10,148 nt of DNA from Peronospora farinosa (taxonomy: Eukaryota > Oomycota > Peronosporomycetes > Peronosporales > Peronosporaceae), in contig CANTFK010000296.1 in assembly GCA_947646735.1 (NCBI GenBank), positions 1-10,148 on the forward strand, given 5' to 3'. Positions 1 through 8,375 of this stretch are shown in pieces. A model generated the notes under the pieces. That model saw only the letters and a list, made by a program, of their open reading frames with translations. It searched no databases and had not been told where the DNA came from. The translations under genes and the position numbers were made by a program. Within the stretch, counting starts at the first letter, position 1; each line of letters starts with the position of its first letter.

Positions 1-312
1 TGACGGTCATCGGTTCCACCAAGATTGGGTAACCGTGACCGGTCCAATCCGAACCGCCTGTTCAACTTAGTATTTACGACGTAGTTTTTACGGTAATTAA
101 TTAGAGTTGATTAGACGCGTAGGATGATGAGACGCCCTACATGATTTATATGTGGTTCATATATAAATCATGTAGTCGGCAAGTAAGCCCAATAATCAAT
201 CACTTCCAAATCTTCCTCCTTCCCAACAAGTGTCTTCTCTCCGGTCTTCCTGAGTGAACTCCCTTCGCCTGCGTTCAAGCTTCTCTTCGTCCAAAACTCA
301 TACCATTCAACA
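1..312 (-). repeat. Left inverted arm (candidate solo LTR or long TIR)
   Basis: This arm is repeated in reverse complement at 9835-10148. By hand alignment I count about 9 substitutions and 2 single-base indels over 312 bp, near 97% identity. Read on the minus strand it starts TG (312) and ends CA (1), as LTRs do. The homology stops at base 312, where integrase coding begins on one side and a minisatellite on the other, so 312 looks like a native end of the repeat. It carries an AT-rich palindrome with TATA-like runs (137-175). No transposase is seen. I favour a solo LTR of a second retroelement family inserted in the integrase gene; a long TIR is the alternative. Target-site duplications would lie partly outside the window. 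Confidence 0.85.
137..175. repeat. 39-bp AT-rich palindrome inside the left arm
   Basis: A perfect 15-bp inverted repeat (137-151 CTACATGATTTATAT, 161-175 its complement) surrounds a 9-bp spacer. It contains TATA-like stretches on both strands. If the arm is an LTR, this is the best core promoter candidate. The right-arm copy (9973-10011) has two mismatches in the stem. Confidence 0.7.
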
Positions 313-1145
313 TCGACCTCAAGCAAATGGAACTGCTGAGCGTGTGGTGCAAACTCTGACCCGTGCATTAAAGATGTATGTCTCTGACGTTAATCAACAA
401 GACTGGGATGAGTATGCCAAACGCCTAACTTTCGCGATCAATACCGCCCAAGATCGGGTCCGCGGCGAAACGCCATTAATCTTGATTCATGGTTGGGATC
501 CGCGATCTACGTTGGAAGCTACGTTACCATTAGAAAGTACTAGGCGTCGAGATCGCGATCCACGTAGGTGGCGATATCATATGCAGCGGCATTATCAGCG
601 GGCGAGAGAAGCAGTAAATGAGAGACTCAGGACTGCGATCCAAACTCGTGCTGATCGCCACAATGAAAATCTCAAGCCTCACGAAATTGAACTAGGGGCG
701 CAAGTCTGGTTATAATTGGATCGTGTGAAAGAAGGGTACGCTCGAAAGCTAGCACATATGTGGCATGGACCTTTTCGAGTAAAAGAAATGTGTGGAGATC
801 ACGCTGTCCGCCTGGAGATTGCTACTACACCACATCGATTATTTCCTATCGTGCATATATATAAGTTGAAGAAAGTAAAGATGTTCTCGGATCGTCCAAA
901 AAATTTGCTGAAGATCGAAGAAGAATATCGATTCTATTTTGACGAAGGCGATCTTAAAGATGATGAATTCGAAGTGGAAAAGATTGTAGATGTACGATCT
1001 GATAGATAGACACGTTTTGGACGAGCACAGTTTAAAGTCTACTGGAAAGGTTATGCTGACCCATCCTGGGTGGATGAAGCCGACTTAAATTAAACGTGGC
1101 AAAATTAGCCGGAATCGTTTTGAAGTGATGCAATCACATGAATAG
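313..1145 (+). pseudogene. pol: Ty3/Gypsy pol 3' fragment: integrase end and chromodomain (left copy)
   Basis: Reading starts inside the integrase catalytic core at RPQANGTAER, whose Glu is the third catalytic residue of the D,D-35-E triad. It runs through the conserved INTAQDRVRG and WDPRSTLEA regions and the GPF-type C-terminal module (WHGPFRV), to a chromodomain (EVEKIVDVRS, VYWKGYADPSWVDEADL). The two upstream Asp residues and the zinc finger are missing because the left arm replaces them. Lesions: TAA at 713-715 where relatives have Tyr, TAG at 1007-1009 in the chromodomain, and a deletion of about 24 bp with further stops from 1092. The frame would end at the TAG at 1143-1145. The integrase inserts element DNA; the chromodomain usually steers it to histone-marked chromatin. 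Against the right copy (5634-8385), one 44-codon stretch shows 22 silent and 7 replacement differences. Confidence 0.9.
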
Positions 1146-1353
1146 GGATCTGGTGGCTAACGGAGATCGAGTGTTGGGGATGGTATAATATGCAAGAAGG
1201 TTGCATAGGATGGTGGAAAGGAAATTTGTGTGTAATTAGTATGGCGATCGAAGGTCTGGAAGACGAGATCGCGGCTAAAGAAGCCCAACAAAAGAAGACA
1301 ATTTTAACGAAAAGGAGGAACAAAATGGAATTGTTTTGAGCGATCAAGAATTG
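1146..1353. other. Convergent spacer between pol and X (left copy)
   Basis: This 208-bp AT- and purine-rich stretch lies between the pol stop and the X stop. It contains no ORF I can support. It is homologous in inverted orientation to 5430-5633 (204 bp): both have ATGCAAGAAG close after pol, a GATCGCGGCT block and GAAG-rich sequence. The pol-spacer-X order is therefore inherited. Polyadenylation signals for both genes would be expected here, but I see no clear one. Confidence 0.65.
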
Positions 1354-3638
1354 TTATCGATCACGATTGCTGTTTGGAAAAAAATTACTGGATAAACGGG
1401 CGAGGGATGATCCGGGGTGATCCGCGATAGAGGATCGATATTGGTTCCGCGAAGGCTCCACAGAATCCAATAACGACAGTGCAGTAATCAGGTTAGGGAT
1501 GTTTTTCTGCTTACAATCCAAACCAGGATACCACACTGGTACTTCGGAAGACTGAGGGAAATGGAGGAAAAAAGGATCCAACAAGATATCCAGATCGCAG
1601 TGCCCCATGATTATTCCCCGAAGAACGAATTGAAGCACTGTTTTCCAGCGGGGACCAGATCGTGATCGACGTTGTTTACGCTCCCGGTAAAACTTCGCCA
1701 ATTCTGGATCGCTTTCACGCTGTTCCTTCGATAGGCACAACGGGTGAGTTGATTCCCAAAGCACTTGCCGGTGTCGATCTTCAAAATCAAGATAATGGAC
1801 TCTTAGCTCGTCGAACCACCCAGTCATCGGAAATGAAACTGGGGTGACCAAAGGTATCAAGAGATTTCCATGGTTCCTGAGCATAACGTGCAGCAATTTG
1901 CGCCGAAGTGACCAGCCTGGGCGTCCATAGTGAATCAGATGGCGGTATCTTGGATATAGTCAGTATGGGAAAAGGGTATCTTTTGGGATTGAGAAAGATG
2001 CTTGTACAAAAAGTCTATTTCCAACTTGGCCACGCAGGTAGAGCTAATTCTTCGGGCTGACCATGGCGCAACCTGAGCTGACGATCGAGGAATTCGTTTG
2101 CGATATCCAGGGATCCACTGATTTCGCGACTTTTGAGTAGCCGGTAGATTGGCGTACTCGTGTGGTAAAAGCAATATGTTGATCTTCTCACGGGATTCGC
2201 TGGTGAAGCTGACAGCACCCTCAGAATCACTAGAAGGTTCTCCAAAAAGATCCACTTTCGAAATTTTAGTCAGAGCGGATGGAGCAGGCGATGCTGGGAG
2301 TGACTCAGACGTGGAACTGGAGGTGTCGACATTGATCGGGGAGCCAGGCGATCCAACGTGCGGGAAGACCCCAGTTTTCGAGACACGACGTCTAGAAGAA
2401 GGACGCGATCCAGATAGGGCTGCAAGCAGGGAATCTCCAGAATTAAAAAATTCTTCGTCGTCACTTGACTCGGAGGGAGGGGGCGTAGGAATCGATTTCT
2501 TGTTTTTCCTTTTCGGAGGTGTGGGAATTTTCTTCTTCCCTTTCGATTTCGAAGGGGCGGCAGGTTTTTTCCGTGGGTTTGCTCGAGCTTTGGAAGCATC
2601 CGGATCACGTTTTTTAGATCCGACAGATCGGGCTGGTACAGTGGAACTAGCTGATTTAGCGGAACGTGCTGGGGCATTTTTCCGGATCGATGGAGTTTTG
2701 CCTTGGATGGAGGCAGGCGGGCCCGAAGAAGAAGAGCCTACGGCTCGAGGACGCTTGGGTGGAAGTTCAACCGCTGATGGGGACGAAGACCGTTTGCTTT
2801 TCCGGGACGCCGAGCTATCTGGTGCAGGAGGATCAGCTTGGATGATTGGGAGTGATCCAGAAGCTAGTTTGGCTAAATGGGATCGAAGTGCATCCCGATC
2901 GTGGACGGCCTGATCGCGTTCCATTTCCCGATCCAAGATTGTTCGCCGTAGCTGATCCAAAAAGACATCTTTGCGAAGATTTTCATTTAAAAGATCATCA
3001 TGGGTGGTTTGGAGTTTATCCAGACGATCCTGGAAAGAAGCTAGCTGGAGTTGGAACTAATCCATCAAGACTTGCTCAACCACGGCCATTTCTCGTCGGT
3101 GTCTCTCCTGAGCATGCTGATTCGCCGTGTTTGCTTTGAGTAGAGCGGTTTTCAAACTTGAAATATCTTGAGATTGATCTTCTCGTAGGCCCAGTTCATC
3201 CTCAAAATCTTGAGCTTTCTGGATCGCAGTGTCGTAACGCTCCTGAAGCCGCTTGTAGCGATCCAAGACGATTTTGGACAGAGGAGGTGCTAATTCCCGG
3301 AAGGATTGCAATTCGCGTTCCAACCGATTAGAGCGCACTTCTTGCTCTCGTAGAGCATCTTCCAAGGAACGATAACTGTCCACGACGGCAGTTTGGGCGT
3401 CGAAACGATTGTATAATGCCGCGATTGACAACTCCAAGATATGACGATCCATCACGGGCGGGAATTCTACACGAGTAGAAGGAAGCAAAATCCGCGATCC
3501 GGAAGAATGTTTTATAGGCGAATCGGAAGTTAGGCGAGACGTTTCAGGTCTCGAAACGGCTGAAGAGCTTGCAGATACGACGGAATCGGAACCATCCCGG
3601 CTAACAGGGGAAGCGGCCGCAGACGAAGAAGAAGACAT
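1354..3638 (-). pseudogene. X: antisense coiled-coil protein downstream of pol, broken (left copy)
   Basis: I know no function for it. The likely start is the ATG at 3636-3638 (MSSSSSAAASPVSR); an in-frame ATG at 3780-3782 would add a hydrophobic, unlikely leader. Approximate domains: residues 1-50 Ser-rich; 52-82 a compact block (EFPPVMDRHILELSIAALYN); 88-240 a charged heptad-like coiled coil; 250-450 disordered, rich in Pro, Ser and Lys, with nuclear-localisation-like PPKRPRA and KSKGKKK; then a C-terminal domain with TGWFDEL, GPRWKTVLQ, MGHCDLDILLDPFFLHFP, WYPGL, NIPNL and ADHPGSSLARLS. The whole span equals about 760 codons. Lesions: in-frame TAG at 3057-3059; the frame after it closes at 1935; at least two frameshifts between about 1990 and 1840; final TAA at 1354-1356. 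It converges on pol with a 208-bp gap. A duplicated C-terminus at 4954-5429 conserves the protein despite silent changes. It may be an accessory retroelement protein or a captured host gene. Confidence 0.75.
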
Positions 3639-3789
3639 GAGGATAACCGGGGCGATTACTGTGGATGCGATGCACAGCCTGGCCAACACTGTATGCCGGC
3701 TAACGGTGCAGGGGGAAATTGTGGAAGAGCGGATAAACAAATTTCGTGGAGTGTAGATCGCGATCCAAGTGATGTGGACCACACACCCA

Positions 3790-4262
3790 GGATCGATCGC
3801 GATCTAATGTGCAGAAAGCGCGATCCGACTCAGAACCGCGATCCAAGGCTGAGCGCGATCCAAGGTAAAGCACGATCCAAGGCTAGAGCGCGATCCGAAG
3901 GTGAGAGCGCGATCCGACTCAGAACCGCGATCCGACTCAGAACCGCGATCCAAGGCTGAGCGCGAATCAAGGTAAAGCGCGATCCGACTCAGAACCGCGA
4001 TGTGACTCAGAACCGCGATCCCACTCAGAACCGCGATCCAAGGTAAAGAGCGATTCGACTCAGAAACGCGATCCGACTCAGAACCGCGATCCGACTCAGA
4101 ACCGCGATCCAAGGTAGAGCGCGATCCGAAGTAGAGCGCGATCCGACTCAGAACCGCGATCCAACTTAGATCGCGATCCAGTTCACAAGGATTACGCATT
4201 ATAAATCGACCGCGATCCTGAGCTGATACGCGATCTGATTCAGATCGCGATCCAAGGATAAC
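3790..4262. repeat. Two-type 17/18-bp satellite upstream of X
   Basis: I count about 21 head-to-tail units. Type A is GCGATCCGACTCAGAACC (18 bp). Type B is GCGATCCAAGGTAAAGC or GCGATCCAAGGCTGAGC (17 bp). They are interspersed (A, runs of B, A A, B B, A A A) with point changes and a few length variants. Every unit starts with GCGATCC, so GATC recurs every 17-18 bp. The array ends about 150 bp upstream of the likely start of X and may act as its promoter or enhancer. It stays open in several frames because the units lack stops; I do not read these as genes. Confidence 0.9.
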
Positions 4263-4333
4263 GCAAGATCGCCGATGGATCGGGATGGCAAAGGCATTTG
4301 GGATGGACCACATATCGAGATCTGATTTTTTCT

Positions 4334-4340
4334 GAAAAGG
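4334..4340 (+). other. Candidate polypurine tract before the LTR-like repeat
   Basis: A T-run (4325-4331) is followed by GAAAAGG and then TG, the start of the LTR-like repeat at 4341. This is the expected order for plus-strand priming at the end of a plus-oriented element, and it fits the left pol and X copy. The tract is short, so support is modest. The rest of 4263-4333 shows nothing recognisable. Confidence 0.35.
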
Positions 4341-4516
4341 TGACATGTGGTGATAGATCCTGGACTACAGATAGGCAGAATCGTAGGTTTCGAGTTTTGA
4401 TTGGGAACACTAAACAGAGTTCAATTTTACTTCTAATACACGTGTCGACTTCTCTTCCGGGCTGGATTCTTTGGCCACCCGACGTCTCGAGGAAGCCTAC
4501 ACACTACGCAAGTCAT

Positions 4517-4541
4517 ATCCCTGGATTGTTTGGCCAGGGAT
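4517..4541. repeat. Covarying LTR hairpin (copy 1)
   Basis: An 8-bp perfect stem (ATCCCTGG, CCAGGGAT) encloses a 9-base loop. The equivalent site in the other LTR-like repeat (8925-8946) keeps the fold with different stem bases. CTACGCAAGT flanks both. Confidence 0.65.
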
Positions 4542-4718
4542 TGCAAGAACTCTCAACACAACTCAACTGCGATATGACGCAGGTAACACACGTAGGGCAA
4601 GGCGAAGCAAGTGCAGGACGGATCAAGTGGTCAGAAGGTTCTGCATAAGTGTTCAGAAGACTCAAGCTTCGTTTTATTGGATAACCGTGATCGATTGGGA
4701 AGATCACACCAAGTACTC

Positions 4719-4751
4719 GGTTTATCTTGTGAAGATTTCCACAAGATAACC
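4719..4751. repeat. 12-bp stem hairpin in the LTR-like repeat
   Basis: GGTTTATCTTGTG and CACAAGATAACC pair over 12 bp with one bulged T around an 8-base loop. I found no equivalent in the second LTR-like repeat. It could be a structured region or a terminator-like fold; no function can be read from it. Confidence 0.5.
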
Positions 4752-4902
4752 AAACCCCCTATCCCTAACCAGATTAGGATCAACATCGACTCAAGTCCAC
4801 CGAGAAGAGAGCAACCCGCCCTACCGACGGGTAAACAAGGTGAGGAAGGCTATACACACGGAATCGGGGTACCCCCTCCGTTAGTCGGTCGTCCGGGCGC
4901 CA

Positions 4903-4953
4903 GTGGAGAGTTAGAGTCGCATCAGCAATTTTGCGAATCCCACTCCACCACAA
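4903..4953 (+). other. Leader-like segment after the LTR-like repeat
   Basis: It ends with GAATCCCACTCCACCACAA (4935-4953), matched in reverse complement at 8386-8403, also about 30-35 bp inside the LTR-like repeat. Homology to X begins at the very next base (4954). It probably comes from the untranslated leader of the element. The primer-binding site should be here, but I cannot identify it. Confidence 0.5.
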
Positions 4954-5429
4954 TCACCCCGGTCTCATTCTCAATAACTGGGTGGTTTGATGAATTGAAA
5001 AAACTCCACTCGAGTTAAAGGATCGGCACCGGCAGGCACTGTGGGAATTAACCCATCCGCTATATTTGTCGACAAAGCACTGGGACAACGATCCCGACAT
5101 GCGAAATTTTGTCGAGAGCGCAAACAGCGTCGATCGTGATCCGGGCCCCGTTGGAAGACAGTGCTTCAAATTGTCCTGCGAAGCATGATTATGGGACATT
5201 GCGATTTGGACATCTTGTTGGACTACTTTTTCCTCCATTCCCTTCATCCTGGGAAATACCAGTGTGGTACCCTGGTCTGGGACAACAACGGAAAAACATT
5301 CCCAACCTGATGACTGCACTGACGATGTTGGATGCTGCAGAACCTTGGCGCAAACAGTACCGATTTGCGATCGCGGATCATCCAGGATCTTCTCTTGCCC
5401 GCCTTTCCCATAAAATCTTTCCGCAGTAG
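4954..5429 (+). pseudogene. X C-terminal fragment, second copy
   Basis: This matches the last 155-160 codons of the X copy at 1354-3638. It begins at TPVSFSITGWFDEL, passes DRHRQALWE, GPRWKTVLQ and MGHCDLDILLD, and ends with WYPGL, KNIPNLMTALTMLD and ADHPGSSLARLS before the TAG at 5427-5429. The N-terminal half and coiled coil are absent. Lesions: TAA at 5016-5018, then a frame change, TGA at 5137-5139 (CGA in the other copy), and a frame change near 5235. In the 12 codons of ADHPGSSLARLS the two copies show 7 silent and no replacement differences, a mark of past selection on the protein. It converges on the right pol across a 204-bp spacer, as in the left copy. Confidence 0.8.
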
Positions 5430-5633
5430 CATCCGTGATCAGAGAACATTGCTTCGATAATTCAATACCATTTTCCTTTGTTTTTCATCTCTTCCATCTT
5501 CTTTCTTGGGCTTTTCAGCCGCGATCCGGCCTCCCTGACCTTCGGTCGCTATACGCATCATACACTAACTTACTATCCACCACCCTGTACAATCTTCTTG
5601 CATATGTTATCACTCCAAACAACTCGATCGTTA
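5430..5633. other. Convergent spacer between X and pol (right copy)
   Basis: This 204-bp stretch is the inverted homologue of 1146-1353. Its reverse complement has ATGCAAGAAG near the pol end and GGATCGCGGCT further on. Open frames here have no support as genes. Confidence 0.65.
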
Positions 5634-5649
5634 TTATTCACTTGTTCCT

Positions 5650-5873
5650 TCTTCATGCGACTGCATTACTTCAAAACGGTTCCTGCTTGCCCGATCGCGA
5701 TCGAACTCCTGTAGTAGAGCACCACAATTTAAATCTACTTCGTCAACCCAGGATGGGTCACTGGACCCTTTCCATTGTACAAGAAATTCTCGATGTATTC
5801 TGCCGTAGCGAGTCTTTCTTCCGGATCGCATATCCACAATCTACTCCACCTCAAATTCGTCGTGCTTTAAACT
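5650..5873 (-). other. Chromodomain of the right pol
   Basis: It follows the integrase C-terminus. FEVE, then IVDMRSGRKTRYGRIHREF, QWKG and DPSWVDEVDL give the three-strand plus helix pattern and the aromatic positions of a chromodomain. The TAG at 5841-5843 interrupts the first strand. In chromoviruses this module binds methylated histone tails and biases insertion into heterochromatin. Confidence 0.75.
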
Positions 5874-7483
5874 TCAAGTCCAAATATCTTCCGGTAACAT
5901 GGCTTCATCAAAATCTAAGCGATTCGATTCATCAACCTCCAGCAAATGTTTTGGGCGATCCGGGAACTTCCTCACTCGTTTCAACTTCGAGATATGCACC
6001 ACTGGGAATAAACGATACGGCGTACCCGCGATCTCCAAACGTACATCGTGTTCTCCACATAATTCTGCAACTCTAAAAGGTCCATGCCACATGTGAGCTA
6101 ATTTCCTGGCATATCCATCTTTCACTTGATCTAGCTAAAACCATACTTGTGATCCCTTTTCGATCCCATGTATTTCCGGATCAGCATTATGCTGTTCAGC
6201 CCGATCTTGGATCGCGACTTTTAGACGATCATTCATTACAGCTCTTTCACGTTGTATTGGCTTTTTACATAATACCGCCATCTCCGTGGCTCCAAATCAC
6301 GTCGTTTCGTGCTTCCCAATGGTAAGGTTGCTTCCAATGTCGATCGTGGATCTCAGCCGTGAATCAAGTAGAATGGGGTATCTCCTCGGACGCGATCTTG
6401 GGCGGTATTAAGCGCAAATGTTAACCTCTCTGCGTATTCGTCCCAATCCCTTTGACCTACGTCTGTTACATACATCTTCAAGGCTCGCGTCAATGTTTGT
6501 ACCATGCGCTCCGCCGTTCCATTTGCTTGGGGTCGATATGCCATAGTAGCGCGCTGTTTCTGTCCTGCGATCCGATTGAATGCTCGGAAAAAATCTGACA
6601 TGAACCCAGGTTCTCTATCGTGACGGATCGCTTCACTCGCACCGAATCTCCGAAAGACACATTCCTCATAATTTTCTGCGATTGTCTGCGCAGTTCTAGA
6701 CGAACTTGCCTTCGCGATCACATACCCGGAGAAAAGATCCACCCACAGCAAAAGTTACTGTATTTCCCTTAAAAGACCTTGGTAGCGAAGGAATATGATC
6801 CATAGCAATTGTTTGAAACGGATATGTTGCTTGTACATTCCCCGGAGATTCACCGCGGCTCGTGGGACGCCCTTTCCCGGTTGAGTAGTCAACACATTCC
6901 CCCACATAACGTTGGACACTCCGATACAGCCCTCTCCAATGGAAATTCGATCAAATTCCTTGGTAGGTCCTACCGACTCCTTGATGTCCACCTTCTAAGC
7001 TTGTATGATAGTGATGTAAGAAATCCTGCTGCAAGAGTTCTGGTACGACCAAACGTAACAATTCCTCCCACCCTTCAACGTTATCGGCCTACTTGGGGCA
7101 GAAAAATAACAGTCCACTTTCGTCCACTTCATAATCCGGCGCGATCCGAGCACATAATCTCGCCTCCTCATTATCCAGACGGGTTACGTCCCCGATTAGA
7201 TACTCTTTCAACTTAGCGATCCAACTTTCCTCTTCTTGTGCTTGTTTTATTCGCTCAATTCGAATTTGCTGTACAATTTCCTCCTGCATGGATTCCGGTT
7301 GTTGCTGTCTTCGAGCCGCTGATCTGGTAATCGCGGCCATTTTGACGACCCGATCAACACATTTTGGCGTCAACAGTTCACCCAACCGGTTCACTAACAT
7401 CAGCTCTTGCAAGTCTTGATCCGACGTGATCATCGTACCCTTCTCTTGTTGCAACGCTGTGCTCGCCAATCGATCTGCACTTT

Positions 7484-7880
7484 AGTTCCAATCTCGTTTC
7501 ATATGTACGAACTCGTGGATCGGCCACGATCGAAGCTTCTCCATTGCTCTATGTCGTAACAACTGCAAACCAGGAGCCTTGCTATCAATTTCGCCCCGCA
7601 TCTGTCGGATCACTAGATTGGAATCGCCGCAAATCATAACGCGTCCCCTAGTCTGGTCCGCTAATAAGTCGAAGCTGAGGAGCAACCCTCTATATTCTGC
7701 TTCGTTCACGGTCAGACCGGTAGCAAATTCAGAAGCGGCAGCCACGATCGTCCATTCCGGCAATCTCCACACGATTGCACGGTACGCTCCGCCTTTCCTT
7801 TTACCCTGGCCGATCCATCGAAACTGACGACCAAAAGACTTTCGCGTTCCTCCACCGTAGGCGGCGGTATACGTATCGTC
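7484..7880 (-). other. Second RNase H domain with intact acidic residues
   Basis: VVSFDGSARVK supplies the first Asp, NEAEYRGLLLSFDLL the Glu and ICGDSNLVIRQM the next Asp. After the TAA at 7482 the frame resumes with SADRLAS, holding the last Asp. This is an RNase HI-type DEDD pattern, lying after a first RNase H that lacks its first Asp. Extra RNase H domains of archaeal type have been reported in oomycete and plant Ty3 elements; I infer this is one. One base appears lost near 7793. Confidence 0.7.
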
Positions 7881-7936
7881 TGTCTTGGCTGCTTACGTGG
7901 AGCGATCGCAATCAACACTTCGTCCACTTCTTCTCA

Positions 7937-8375
7937 GGGGGTTATACTCGCAGCCAGCGTACCCAATATTTCGTCCTCACCCTTCTCACTTCGGCGGATT
8001 TCCAGCGTCCAGTTTGAAAGGAGCGCAGCCCATCTTTCTAATCTTCCGTTGAGACCAGAAGATTGTAACAGCCAAGCCAGCGTTGAATATCGCGTAAGCA
8101 CAGTGATCTCACATGAAACGAGCATCGTGTAGCAAATATCCAGTATTTGAAGGAGGGCCAAGACCTCTTTCTCCACCATCCCGTAGTTAACTTCGTTTGG
8201 CTTCAACGTACGACTAGAGAAAGTAACAGGCCAATATATTCCTATCATGTTCTTGTAGTAATGCAGCCGATATCGCCCATTTGCTGGCATATACAACGAT
8301 CACAGGCGGTCGGTCCGGATCAAAATGTTTCAAGATCGGCGTTGCAGCTATTTTAGCTTTCAACAGGGTAAATGC
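7937..8375 (-). other. Degenerate gypsy RNase H (tether-like)
   Basis: The usual gypsy motif with a leading catalytic Asp (Asp-Ala-Ser) reads YASKWAISAAL here, so the Asp is replaced by Tyr. The rest of the fold is recognisable (SSRTLKPNEVNYGMVEKE, LNGRLERWAALLSNW). This fits a domain kept for structure after a second RNase H took over catalysis. A one-base insertion near 8243 shifts the frame; TGA at 7934-7936 lies just after. Confidence 0.6.

Larger units (their letters stand above)
4341..4902 (+). repeat. LTR-like repeat (562 bp, plus orientation)
   Basis: It starts TGACATGTGG after a purine run and ends GGGCGCCA, giving LTR-type TG...CA ends. It matches 8435-9143 in reverse complement as ordered blocks separated by indels: GACAyGTGG at the end; TAAACA and CACGTG (4439-4444); a TTTGGCC-ACC block with CGACGTC (4473-4493); CTACGCAAGT; a hairpin (4517-4541); TAAGTGT...AAGACTCAAG (4646-4665); TACCCC...CTCCGTTAGTCGG (4870-4887). 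The copies are clearly related but old. With the left pol, X and satellite it forms the 3' end of a plus-oriented element. It is also followed by a leader-like segment as if it were a 5' LTR, so it may have been shared by tandem elements. Confidence 0.6.

Noticed and set aside
2149..2913. 254-codon plus-strand frame opposite X
   Set aside because: Shadow of the biased X coding sequence; the product is low-complexity Gly/Phe/Glu with no domain, and X has the paralogue support.
3790..4262. CRISPR-like array
   Set aside because: Units are 17-18 bp head to tail with no unique spacers; it is a satellite.
3790..4262. Cyanobacterial HIP1-like GCGATCGC abundance
   Set aside because: The motif here is GCGATCC in a local satellite, and the retroelement content is eukaryotic.
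3804..4346. 180-codon minus-strand frame across the satellite
   Set aside because: Open only because the repeat unit lacks stops; the product is repeated SESDRG-like low complexity.
4885..4902. Minus-strand TGGCGCCCGG resembling a retroviral primer-binding site
   Set aside because: It lies at the very end of the LTR-like repeat, has no LTR upstream on that strand, and is not kept in the 8435 copy.
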